Shown one piece after another: positions 57,059-64,000 of a stretch of 64,000 bases of DNA. The notes under the pieces are model-generated. The model did not search any database. It had not been told where the DNA came from and saw nothing but the letters and a program-made list of their open reading frames with translations. This stretch comes from Gallionellales bacterium GWA2_54_124. GTDB lineage: Bacteria > Pseudomonadota > Gammaproteobacteria > Burkholderiales > Gallionellaceae. The stretch covers positions 62,001 to 126,000 of the forward strand of contig MGWO01000006.1 in assembly GCA_001801025.1 (NCBI GenBank), in the 5' to 3' direction. The first letter of the stretch is position 1; every line of letters starts with the position of its first letter. Made by a program: the position numbers and the translations under genes.

Positions 57059-57960
57059 TGGCGAAACAGATCGCGCTTAAAATTGATGTGGACACCTATC
57101 GCGGAACGCGCGAAGGTGTTCCGCGTCTGGTTGATGTATTGCAGCGCTACCATGCGCAGGCGACGTTCTTCTTTACGCTGGGTCCGGATAATATGGGCCG
57201 TGCCATTTGGCGCGTGTTCCGTCCGGGCTATCTGAAAAAAGTGTCTCGGATGTCGGTGGTCGAGCATTACGGCATTAAGACCTTGTTGTACGGCACTTTG
57301 CTGCCAGCGCCCGATATCGGCAAAAAGTGTGCCGGGATCATGCGCAGCGTCAGGGATGCTGGATTCGAAGTGGGGATTCATTGCTTTGATCATGTGCGCT
57401 GGCAGGATCATGTGCTGGACAAGGATGCCGTCTGGACGCAACGTGAATTGCAGCGTGCGATCGACCGTTACACGGAAATTTTTTCTGAGCCGCCTCATGC
57501 TCATGCAGCTGCCGGCTGGCAGATGAATCGCCATGCAATGCGTTTGATGCAGCGTTCAGGTTTTGACTATAGTTCTGATTCGCGCGGTACGCACCCTTTT
57601 ATTCCGACCTGGCAGGCCGAGATTATCGCCTGTCCTCAGTTGCCGACCACCTTGCCGACGCTCGATGAGCTGATCAACCGGGACGGCATTACGCTTGATA
57701 ATATCGCCGAACATTTTTTAACGCTGACGGCGGATGCGCCCGCAACGGGGCATGTCTATACCTTGCATGCTGAACTCGAAGGCGGCAAGTGGATGCCGGT
57801 ATTCGAGCAGTTGTTGCAGGGCTGGCAGGCGCAGGGCTATGAGCTGGTTTCTATGCAGCAGTATTTGCAGGGGCTGGAAGCTGAGGCGCTGCCGCGTCAT
57901 GAGCTGTCGATGCGGGAGGTTGAGGGGCGTGTAGGCCGGCTGGCAGTTCAGGGGGATTAA
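57058..57960 (+). CDS. arnD: 4-deoxy-4-formamido-L-arabinose-phosphoundecaprenol deformylase
   Basis: Polysaccharide-deacetylase fold (CE4-like) protein of 300 residues that removes the formyl group after transfer to the lipid carrier. Motifs: KIDVDTYRGTREGVPRLVDVL with the catalytic Asp pair, ATFFFTLGPDNMGRA, EVGIHCFDHVRWQD with the metal histidine, and AAAGWQMN. GHVYTLHAELEGGKW is an ArnD signature. It is the last gene of the arn cluster and starts on the stop codon of the decarboxylase (TAATG). Confidence 0.93.
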   Translation: MAKQIALKIDVDTYRGTREGVPRLVDVLQRYHAQATFFFTLGPDNMGRAIWRVFRPGYLKKVSRMSVVEHYGIKTLLYGTLLPAPDIGKKCAGIMRSVRDAGFEVGIHCFDHVRWQDHVLDKDAVWTQRELQRAIDRYTEIFSEPPHAHAAAGWQMNRHAMRLMQRSGFDYSSDSRGTHPFIPTWQAEIIACPQLPTTLPTLDELINRDGITLDNIAEHFLTLTADAPATGHVYTLHAELEGGKWMPVFEQLLQGWQAQGYELVSMQQYLQGLEAEALPRHELSMREVEGRVGRLAVQGD

Positions 57961-58032
57961 GCGCGGATGCGTTTTGCATTGCGTTGAAGATAAGCGTAGA
58001 GTTGTCCATAAATCGGGTTGAGAGGTGATGTG

Positions 58033-58875
58033 ATGGGAGATAACAAGGCTTTGAATAATTGGGTGATTTTGCTCAGTCAGAGTGAACTGCCTATTTTAAA
58101 GCACACTGCCAGAGAGTTAGCGTTGCTGCGTGAGGATGATAATAAACTCTCTGCGCATGAAATTGCATCGGTCATCGCCCCTGATCCCATCATGACGGTG
58201 AAATTGCTGCGTTATCTGCAGAGTCATAAACACAAGGCGCAAACGATGGAATTGGTTCAGGTTGAGCAGGCGTTGCTGATGCTCGGCATGGAAACGTTCT
58301 TCAATAAGGTGACGGCGGAGCCTTTGATCGAAGATATGCTCAAAACGCATACAGTTGCTTTGCCGCCGCTGTTGCGCGTGGTGCATCGCTCTCATCGCGC
58401 TTCCGGATATGCTTTCGACTGGGCGGTACAACTGCACGATCTGCATTACGAAGAGGTGCGCATCGCTGCGCTGCTGCATGATATTGCCGAGATTCTGATG
58501 TGGTGTTTTGCGCCCGATTTGATGCTGGAAATTCGCGATTTGCAGTTGCACGACAAAGCGCTGCGCAGCAAGGATGTTCAGCAGCAAGTGCTCGGCTTTA
58601 CGCTGGCTGAATTACAAAAAGAGCTGATTGCCCAGTGGGGCTTGCCGCAGTTGTTGTTGCATCTGGTCAATGACTCGAGTTCGCAGCAGCCACGCGTGCG
58701 CAATGTGATGCTGGCGGTCAATCTGGCACGGCATTCGGCCAACGGCTGGGATGATGCGGCCTTGCCTGATGATTATAAGGATATTGCCGGCTTGTTGCGT
58801 ATGACGCCTGAGCAGGTGTTTCTGAGGATAGGCAGCGATGCGGGTATTTTGTGCGATTTGAGCCGGCAGCACTGA
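58033..58875 (+). CDS. HDOD-domain protein
   Basis: Second stand-alone HDOD protein in the window, 280 residues. ATG 58033 has AGGTG 5 nt upstream; GTG 58030 or TTG 58018 are alternatives. Core motifs: SELPILKHTARELA, SVIAPDPIMTVKLLRYLQ, QVEQALLMLGMETFF and RIAALLHDIAEILMW, which keeps an HD pair. No other signalling domain is attached. It follows arnD by 72 nt, and nothing links it with lipid A. Function unknown. Confidence 0.82.
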   Translation: MGDNKALNNWVILLSQSELPILKHTARELALLREDDNKLSAHEIASVIAPDPIMTVKLLRYLQSHKHKAQTMELVQVEQALLMLGMETFFNKVTAEPLIEDMLKTHTVALPPLLRVVHRSHRASGYAFDWAVQLHDLHYEEVRIAALLHDIAEILMWCFAPDLMLEIRDLQLHDKALRSKDVQQQVLGFTLAELQKELIAQWGLPQLLLHLVNDSSSQQPRVRNVMLAVNLARHSANGWDDAALPDDYKDIAGLLRMTPEQVFLRIGSDAGILCDLSRQH

Positions 58876-59210
58876 AAACCTTGCTGTTATGAGATAGGGC
58901 ATAACCTGCTAGTTGCGTCAGTTCACAGTCGCGTCAATGGTAAAGTGCAGTTGGCCCGTTTTGATTTGCAATTGTTTTCATTACAGGTGGCTTTAAATAA
59001 TCAAGGTGTGCATTAATGTCGTAGTCTCGACGATATCCCGGTGGGTGACTGATAAAAATATACTGTATATTCAATCGAATGCGTTTTTTTCTATGCGTAT
59101 GGTTTGGTTTTTTTAGCGATGCATTACTGTGCTGAAAAAAATATTTTTTAAATAATTGAAATTTTATGTTGACCGAATCGACAATGTCTATATAATGCGC
59201 ACCTCTTCAT
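58876..59210. other. AT-rich intergenic region upstream of tRNA-Asn
   Basis: No gene is seen in these 335 bp. The first half has moderate GC. The second half is AT-rich, with T runs at 59087-59117 and A/T runs at 59136-59165, and holds the tRNA promoter at its end. Confidence 0.7.
59169..59196 (+). promoter_or_regulatory. tRNA-Asn promoter
   Basis: TTGACC (59169-59174) and a perfect TATAAT (59191-59196) are 16 bp apart, followed by GCGCACCTC, a GC-rich discriminator typical of stringently controlled stable RNA genes. The tRNA starts 14 nt after the -10. Confidence 0.75.
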
Positions 59211-59286
59211 TCCCTGATAGCTCAGTCGGTAGAGCGACGGACTGTTAATCCGCAGGTCCCTGGTTCGAGTCCAGGTCGGGGAGCCA
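59211..59286 (+). tRNA. tRNA-Asn (anticodon GTT)
   Basis: A 76-nt tRNA with encoded CCA. The acceptor arms TCCCTGA and TCGGGGA pair with one G-U. The D arm has AGCTCAGTCGGTAGAGC. The anticodon arm GGACT-GTTAATCC carries GTT, so asparagine. The T arm CCTGGTTCGAGTCCAGG is perfect. An integrated element lies directly downstream, so the 3' end is its likely attachment site. Confidence 0.98.
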
Positions 59287-59293
59287 TATAGAT

Positions 59294-59328
59294 AAAGCCT
59301 TGCAGCGATGCGAGGCTTTTGTCTTTTT
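59294..59328 (+). terminator. Rho-independent terminator after tRNA-Asn
   Basis: AAAGCCTTGC (59294-59303) pairs with GCGAGGCTTT (59310-59319), 10 bp with one G-U, 6-nt loop, followed by TGTCTTTTT. It separates the tRNA from the integrase gene reading toward it. Confidence 0.8.
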
Positions 59329-59355
59329 AGCATACCGTAGCCAAAACGTAACCAT

Positions 59356-60348
59356 TTAGAGCCTGATTGAATCCAATCTTGCCGCCGCCGCACTTAAGTG
59401 GTCAGACGCGAGGTGGGCATATCGCTCCACCATCACATTGCTTTTCCATCCACCCAACTGTTTCAGCTCATGCGTCGGTGTTCCATTCATCCGGTGCCAG
59501 CTCGCCCAAGTGTGCCTCAAATCGTGCCAACGGAAATTTTCAATTCCCGCACGTTCCAAAGCAGCCCTCCAAGATCGCGTATTGGCAGAAGCAAGCGGCT
59601 TTCCGTTGTAAGTAAAAACTCGAACAGCATGCTTACCCTTTTGCCTATGCAGCACCTCCATAGCCTGAATACTGAGCGGAACTGAAATAAAGTCGCCGTT
59701 CTTCGATTCATCAGCCAGAACCCACATGTGCGCTGTGTCCAAATTAATGTTTGACCATTCCAGCATCAAAACATTATTTTGGCGAAGTCCTGTTTGTAAT
59801 GCGAACAAGACCATATCGCGTTGATGCAGGGGAAGTTTACCTAACAACACTTTCACCTGATCCGGCGTAATAAATCTCACCCGACCAGTTGGTTCCTTAT
59901 ATAACTTCACCTTGGGTACTTTGTCGCACCATTCCCATTCGTCACGTGAACGGATAAGAATTGAACGAATCAGTGCCAAATAGCGGTTGGCCGTTGATTT
60001 GGTGGCTTCCTTAATGCGAGCATCCTTGATGTCGGAAATTACCTGTGGGGTAATTTGATCCAGCATCAATGAACCGAGATAACGATCCAGCCATTTAAGT
60101 TTGGATACATCATCACGGTGACTAGCTTTGTCAGAGGTTTCTTTCAACCAGCGGACAACCGCTTCCTGCCAGGAATGCTTAGGCTTGACTCCCAATCTGC
60201 TTTGCTCCCACAGCTCCACCTTGCGGCGGTCGTGGTACTCTTGGGCTCTTAGCGGGTCGGCAATGCCAGTGCTTTCCTGTACTGTTCGTCCGTTGACTGT
60301 GATTTTGATCCAGTAGACGGACGAGTCTTTACGTTGGTAGAGTGACAT
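59356..60348 (-). CDS. Tyrosine recombinase / phage-type integrase
   Basis: Site-specific integrase of 330 residues. The N-terminal arm-binding domain opens MSLYQRKDSSVYWIKI. The SAM-like core-binding domain spans about residues 60-160. The catalytic residues are Arg in TGLRQNN, His-x-x-Arg in HDLRHTWAS, the Trp of LGGWKS, and the nucleophile Tyr in VERYAHL. GGAG lies 8 nt before the ATG. It reads toward tRNA-Asn 70 bp away, which points to integration into the tRNA gene. The HTH gene upstream overlaps it by 100 nt. Confidence 0.93.
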   Translation of the reverse strand: MSLYQRKDSSVYWIKITVNGRTVQESTGIADPLRAQEYHDRRKVELWEQSRLGVKPKHSWQEAVVRWLKETSDKASHRDDVSKLKWLDRYLGSLMLDQITPQVISDIKDARIKEATKSTANRYLALIRSILIRSRDEWEWCDKVPKVKLYKEPTGRVRFITPDQVKVLLGKLPLHQRDMVLFALQTGLRQNNVLMLEWSNINLDTAHMWVLADESKNGDFISVPLSIQAMEVLHRQKGKHAVRVFTYNGKPLASANTRSWRAALERAGIENFRWHDLRHTWASWHRMNGTPTHELKQLGGWKSNVMVERYAHLASDHLSAAAARLDSIRL

Positions 60349-60551
60349 GGGGTTTTCTCCTTTGTGTCACCTTGCACCATTCGCGTGACGTATTTTGATC
60401 TGATATAGCTTAGCAAGTCAATCTGCACGAACACCCAGGATCGCCCAACCTTCGCACCAGGAACTTCACCTGATTTCGCCTTGCTCTGCAGCGTCACCGG
60501 ATGAATTTTCAAAAGTGCTGCCGCATCTTTGAGATTGAGTGTGTCGACCAT
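60249..60551 (-). CDS. Excisionase-like helix-turn-helix protein
   Basis: Small DNA-binding protein, 100 residues from ATG 60551 (MVDTLNLKDAAALLKIHP). The N-terminal 55 residues form a MerR/Xis-type HTH_17 domain: LNLKDAAALLKIHPVTLQ, then GEVPGAKVGRSWVFVQIDLLSYI. The rest is polar and low in structure. Its last 33 codons overlap the start of the integrase in another frame, so both are on one transcript. It probably controls integration direction; related HTH_17 proteins also serve as AlpA-type activators. Confidence 0.8.
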   Translation of the reverse strand: MVDTLNLKDAAALLKIHPVTLQSKAKSGEVPGAKVGRSWVFVQIDLLSYIRSKYVTRMVQGDTKEKTPCHSTNVKTRPSTGSKSQSTDEQYRKALALPTR

Positions 60552-60658
60552 GTTCGTTAACTGTGGATTTTGATAACTAATTTTCAGACATTTCAAAAAA
60601 AATCTTGCCCGAAAAGCACGCTTTTTATGAACTCCTCAAGGAAATCGTATGAGTTTCG

Positions 60659-61534
60659 CTATTTTGTATAGACATGTTCCACATACCAGCCCCGGCCATC
60701 CCCATGCCCCAGATCACAACTGACTGCAGCAAGTGCCTCTTCTTTGCTAAATCCCTGAGATTCGTAGCTGTGCAACTGTCGACATGCATATGCATATCGC
60801 AAGGAGTGAAGGGAGTTCTTGCCAGTCAACCCAAGTACTCGCGCCTCATTGTGAAATTTATTTAGAGCTGATTTCAAATCAGGCTTGTCGATCAAACAGC
60901 CATTTTGTTTTTCCGCAATACTACGTGCGAAATTTACACTGGCTATTATTGCCGCCCGATTTTCTGGGAGTATGGTTACATCGCGAGGGCGTCCGCCCTT
61001 TGTGCCGAAAATGACTCGAATGCTGTATTTACCTTCATTCAATTGCTTTGCCCATGTGTTCACCGATTTGGCGGCTTGTACCGATTCCTCACTTCTCAGG
61101 CCTAGTTCATAAGCCAATCGAATGCCTGCTGCCACCCCTTCATCACGTTTCATTGCGTTTTCGAGTACCGATTGATATTTTTCGTCCGTGATCGCGGTTT
61201 TAGTACCCTCTCGTGACGCACCGGATAAACCCAGTACTTTATTGCTCAATCGATCCTGTTTGACGAATTGTTCACGACCTGAATTTGTCAGCGTAACGCG
61301 CAGAGCTGACATCTCATTTTGCAGTGACCGTTGTGAAATTCCTTCCTTAAGACGATGGGCGATATAGGTCTCTATGTACTTGACCTTAATTTGCTCAATC
61401 GTCCGGATTTGAATGTTTAGTTCATTTTTGAGGTGATTTGCAAATCGTGCGACGATATTTTCCCTATCTGAACGAGTTTCAAAACTACCGCCTGAACGAT
61501 GTGCTGATGTAACTAATAAATCTTTTAATGCCAT
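60659..61534 (-). CDS. Second tyrosine recombinase (integrase-domain protein)
   Basis: Protein of 291 residues unlike the neighbouring integrase. The N-terminal part has RENIVARFANHLKNELNIQI, similar to a SAM-like core-binding domain. The C-terminal part has Arg in ELGLRSEESVQ, HSLRYAYACRQ (His-x-x-Arg), and LGHGDGRGWYVEHVY at the end, which could hold the nucleophile Tyr. It resembles the integrase-like family found in integrative elements of beta- and gammaproteobacteria. AAGGAG precedes ATG 61534 by 6 nt. Codon use and GC are lower than the chromosome before it. Confidence 0.8.
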   Translation of the reverse strand: MALKDLLVTSAHRSGGSFETRSDRENIVARFANHLKNELNIQIRTIEQIKVKYIETYIAHRLKEGISQRSLQNEMSALRVTLTNSGREQFVKQDRLSNKVLGLSGASREGTKTAITDEKYQSVLENAMKRDEGVAAGIRLAYELGLRSEESVQAAKSVNTWAKQLNEGKYSIRVIFGTKGGRPRDVTILPENRAAIIASVNFARSIAEKQNGCLIDKPDLKSALNKFHNEARVLGLTGKNSLHSLRYAYACRQLHSYESQGFSKEEALAAVSCDLGHGDGRGWYVEHVYTK

Positions 61535-62339
61535 GGTAACTCCTTAATAAAAAACCAAAAACAGCTCCGCGCGCGGATCAAAATCCCCCCTATATGAAAG
61601 AAGTTTGGAAAATTTAAAGAGAGGAAGAATGATGGGGGGAAACGATCACAGGCACGGAGCGCAGTGGTTGAGGTGTTGTGGCACAGTGGTTGTCTTGCGA
61701 CAGGCTGCCTGCGAACAGGAAATGCCAACTGCTGAAAAAGCAGCAGTCCTCAGTGAAACGTCGAAATCCTCCTTCCTTTTCTCTTTAAATTGGCAGCTAA
61801 ATTGCTGCGTCAGTTAGTAATGTCCAGCGAGAAGCCTTAAAGAATAAGGCCTGCTGGTGGTTTAAAATCCGCGTCACTTTGTACCTGGCGGTTCAAAGTG
61901 ACGCGGATGGGGCTTTGGGATGCTCACCGAATTTACGAATGAAAATGTGATGCGGTGATATGTTTTGGTGTGATGTTTGACGAGTATGGCAGACGCCATA
62001 AGTTTGAAATGCAAAGCGCAAAAGAAGGCCATGCGAACTGTCGCCGAGACGGCGAAGAAAACGGAATGCGTTTGCGCTCAATGCAAAAAAGCGCAAGCGG
62101 ATTCGTTTTGTTGGTTTGCAAGCAGCAGGCGGATTTATCCTGATGGTGCTAGAAATATATCGAAATGCTGTGCGTCTTTTATGCCGTCAGCTGCGGCAGG
62201 TACTCATTCGATCTGTGTATTGCTTTGAACAAATATGAACTTGATTGATAGATTAATCCAAGTTTTGGAATAAAGTCATTTGAGAAATGGCAGTTTTAGT
62301 GAATCCTCGTTTTTTTGCTGAATTTTTTATAAGTTTCAG
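61535..62339. other. Non-coding stretch of the island with a perfect inverted repeat
   Basis: No convincing gene in these 805 bp; short open frames lack family features and ribosome-binding sites. ATCCGCGTCACTTTG (61867-61881) is followed after 12 nt by its exact reverse complement (61894-61908), then GGGGCTTTGGGA. A weaker palindromic stretch, CGTTTGCGC with GCGCAAGCG, lies near 62069-62100. Confidence 0.6.
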
Positions 62340-62600
62340 CGTGGGGTGTTTTCGAGGCTGCGCACTGAACGCGCTTATCTGCACGCCTACGACAGCGTGA
62401 ATGATGCAAAACGGGGGCTGAAAGAATATTTCAGGCTTTACAATCAGGAGAGACCGCATTCGTCGCTTGACGACAAAACGCCGGATGAGTTCTACTTCGA
62501 CAACCTGCCTGAGTTGCCAAAAGCGGCTTAGGCTTTAACCGCAAGATTTCCACTTAAGAAATGGAAAAACTGTCCAGTTAGGCGGGGCCACCTCTAGGGT
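62340..62600 (+). pseudogene. IS3-family transposase remnant (OrfB C-terminus and right end)
   Basis: About 60 residues of the C-terminal integrase part of an IS3-type transposase survive: YLHAYDSVNDAKRGLKEYF and LYNQERPHSSLDDKTPDEFYF, ending at TAG/TAA near 62531. The DDE catalytic core upstream is missing. Some 30 bp after the stop, ACTGTCCAGTTAGGCGGGGC then CACCTCT looks like the IS right end. The left part has been lost, so the element is dead. Confidence 0.8.
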
Positions 62601-62750
62601 TTAAGATTTCAAAATCAAGTGGTCAGCGAGGAATGGTGGCGTTGCCCCCGACCCCGCTTTTTTCCCTTTGGTCAAAAAGATTAAATCCGACTAACTTTGA
62701 TCAGTTCGGGTATGCTACGAATGACTGGAGTCTCCCCATTATTTTTGCTC

Positions 62751-64000
62751 ATGCCTAATAAAAAATCTCTCTCCGAACGCGACATCTGCACCAAATTTAT
62801 CACACCGGCCATTATCGCTGCCGGTTGGGATTTGCATACTCAGATTCGGGAAGAGGTCAGTTTTACCAAGGGGCGGATCATCGTGCGCGGCAAGTTGCAT
62901 ACCCGGGGCGAACTCAAGCGCGCCGACTACATCCTTTACTACAAATCCAACATTCCACTGGCTGTCATCGAGGCGAAGGACAACAGCCACGGCGTCGGCT
63001 CTGGTATGCAGCAGGCGCTGAACTATGCTGAGACGCTGGCCGTGCCGTTCGTGTTCAGCTCCAACGGCAATGGTTTTTTGTTTCACGACCGCACTGGGAT
63101 GTCGGAACAAACCGAGTGTGAATTGCGGCTGGACGAGTTCCCATCTCCCGCCGAGCTGTGGCAACGCTATTGTCAGTGGAAGGGAATCGCGACTGAGCAG
63201 GCGCTCAAAACGGTTGAAATGCCGTATTACGATGATGGTTCGGGTCGTGCGCCGCGCTACTATCAGGCGAATGCCATTAACAACACGATCGAAGCTGTGG
63301 CCCGTGAGCAGCAACGCATCCTGCTGGTCATGGCGACCGGCACCGGCAAGACCTATACCGCGTTTCAGATCATCTGGCGACTGTGGAAGTCGGGTACCAA
63401 AAAACGCATCCTGTTTCTGGCCGACCGCAACATTCTGGTCGATCAGACCAAGAACAACGACTTCAAGCCGTTTGGCGCGGCGATGACCAAGATCAGCAAA
63501 CGTGAGATCGACAAGAGCTACGAGATTTACCTGTCCCTTTATCAGGCGGTCACCGGCAGCGAGGAAGACCAGAATATCTACAAGCAGTTCTCGCCGGATT
63601 TCTTCGACCTGATCGTGATCGACGAATGCCATCGCGGCAGTGCATCGGAAGATTCTGCCTGGCGCGTGATTCTCGACTATTTTTCCTCCGCCACACATAT
63701 CGGACTGACCGCTACGCCCAAAGAAACAAAGGATGTTTCCAGTATTTATTACTTCGGCGAACCGGTTTTCAGCTACACGCTGAAGCAGGGTATCGACGAC
63801 GGATTTCTGGCACCCTATAAAGTAGTGCGTATCGACATCGACAAGGATCTGCAAGGCTGGCGTCCGAATAAAGGTCAGGCTGACAAGAACGGCCTGATGA
63901 TTGAAGACCGGATTTATAACCAGATCGACATGGATCGCACGCTGGTGCTGGAAAAGCGCACCGAGCTGGTCGCCCGTAAAATCACCGAGTATCTGGCGGC
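62751..64000 (+). CDS. hsdR: Type I restriction endonuclease subunit R (HsdR), 3' end cut off by window
   Basis: The first 416 residues of the ATP-dependent translocase/nuclease of a type I restriction system. The frame is open from ATG 62751 ([20 protein letters not shown]) to the window end. The PD-(D/E)xK nuclease is visible: Asp59 in KRADYILYY and IEAK at 73-76, followed by [10 protein letters not shown]. The SF2 motor has Walker [13 protein letters not shown] near residue 192, [13 protein letters not shown], the DEAD-box variant IDECHRGS, and GLTATP. hsdM and hsdS are not upstream, so they should lie beyond the window. It is carried on the tRNA-Asn island. Confidence 0.92.
   Translation, partial: MPNKKSLSERDICTKFITPAIIAAGWDLHTQIREEVSFTKGRIIVRGKLHTRGELKRADYILYYKSNIPLAVIEAKDNSHGVGSGMQQALNYAETLAVPFVFSSNGNGFLFHDRTGMSEQTECELRLDEFPSPAELWQRYCQWKGIATEQALKTVEMPYYDDGSGRAPRYYQANAINNTIEAVAREQQRILLVMATGTGKTYTAFQIIWRLWKSGTKKRILFLADRNILVDQTKNNDFKPFGAAMTKISKREIDKSYEIYLSLYQAVTGSEEDQNIYKQFSPDFFDLIVIDECHRGSASEDSAWRVILDYFSSATHIGLTATPKETKDVSSIYYFGEPVFSYTLKQGIDDGFLAPYKVVRIDIDKDLQGWRPNKGQADKNGLMIEDRIYNQIDMDRTLVLEKRTELVARKITEYLA

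Larger units (their letters stand above)
59287..64000. mobile_element. tRNA-Asn-associated integrated element (left part)
   Basis: Directly behind tRNA-Asn come a phage-type integrase, an overlapping excisionase-like HTH gene, a second unrelated tyrosine recombinase, an 800-bp AT-rich non-coding stretch, an IS3 remnant and a type I restriction gene. This is the usual make-up of a genomic island. The right junction is not in the window; I could not find a second copy of the tRNA 3' end by eye. Confidence 0.75.

Noticed and set aside
59059..59070. SOS-box-like TATACTGTATAT
   Set aside because: Only one half of the enterobacterial LexA box is present, no ACAG follows at the right distance, and no gene starts nearby except the tRNA.
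61605..61817. 70-codon plus-strand frame between the second recombinase and the IS remnant
   Set aside because: Composition is Cys/Trp-rich without family features, and there is no ribosome-binding site.
61977..62228. 83-codon cysteine-rich frame, possible small zinc protein
   Set aside because: Its cysteines are irregular, overlapping frames on both strands are equally open, and no start signal is seen.
62739..63854. Long open frame (371 codons) on the minus strand
   Set aside because: It lies fully opposite hsdR, whose nuclease and helicase motifs are clear on the plus strand; the reverse frame has no family features.

Overview
The window is one continuous stretch of a betaproteobacterial chromosome (about 53-55% GC by eye). 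Conserved gene neighbourhoods (suhB/trmJ/isc; exbB-exbD-lpxK-ycaR-kdsB-adk; earP-efp) and several c-di-GMP and O2-sensing proteins fit the Nitrosomonadales, most plausibly an iron oxidiser of the Gallionella type. The family placement is an inference from gene content and style, not a database match.

Layout. 1-8 kb: a cut-off lysophospholipid transporter (lplT), then alr, a PilZ protein, and a methylthioadenosine (MTA) salvage set (mtnP, apt, mtnA, a class II aldolase) interrupted by a repeat array, then earP and efp. 8-18.5 kb: an odd glgC, arfB, uvrA, yebC, an HDOD protein, a YajR-like MFS transporter, and a LexA-like repressor-umuD-umuC mutagenesis cassette with its own operator. 18.6-30 kb: a 1235-residue coiled-coil/nucleotide-cyclase/AsmA fusion, a GT-B glycosyltransferase, mutS, a hemerythrin-PAS-GGDEF protein, suhB, trmJ and cysE. 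30.3-36.4 kb: the full ISC iron-sulfur operon (iscR-S-U-A-hscB-hscA-fdx-iscX) plus dsbB. 36.4-44.4 kb: a small lipoprotein, uvrB, a second copy of the repeat array, an internally deleted hppA, and the envelope operon exbB-exbD-lpxK-ycaR-kdsB-adk-hbpS. 44.4-58.9 kb: xseA with two perfect DnaA boxes upstream, a MshEN-bearing GspE/PilB ATPase, and a lipid A aminoarabinose (arn) cluster in unusual order with an RlmN/Cfr-like radical SAM gene inside. 58.9-64 kb: tRNA-Asn followed by an integrated element with two tyrosine recombinases, an excisionase-like HTH protein, an IS3 remnant and the start of a type I restriction hsdR that runs off the window.

How the genes work together. mtnP, mtnA and the FucA-like aldolase look like the MTA-to-DHAP shunt, with apt recovering the adenine. 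EarP would rhamnosylate Arg32 of the adjacent EF-P. cysE feeds cysteine to IscS. lpxK, kdsB and the arn genes all serve lipopolysaccharide. The DNA repair genes (uvrA, uvrB, mutS, xseA, umuDC) are scattered, each in its own context.

The strongest candidates for something new are the cyclase-AsmA fusion, the half-length in-frame hppA, the degenerate GlgC nucleotide loop, the self-contained LexA-UmuDC cassette with a GAAC-N4-GTTC operator, and the GGGTCAGA(C/G)TCGA palindrome arrays.
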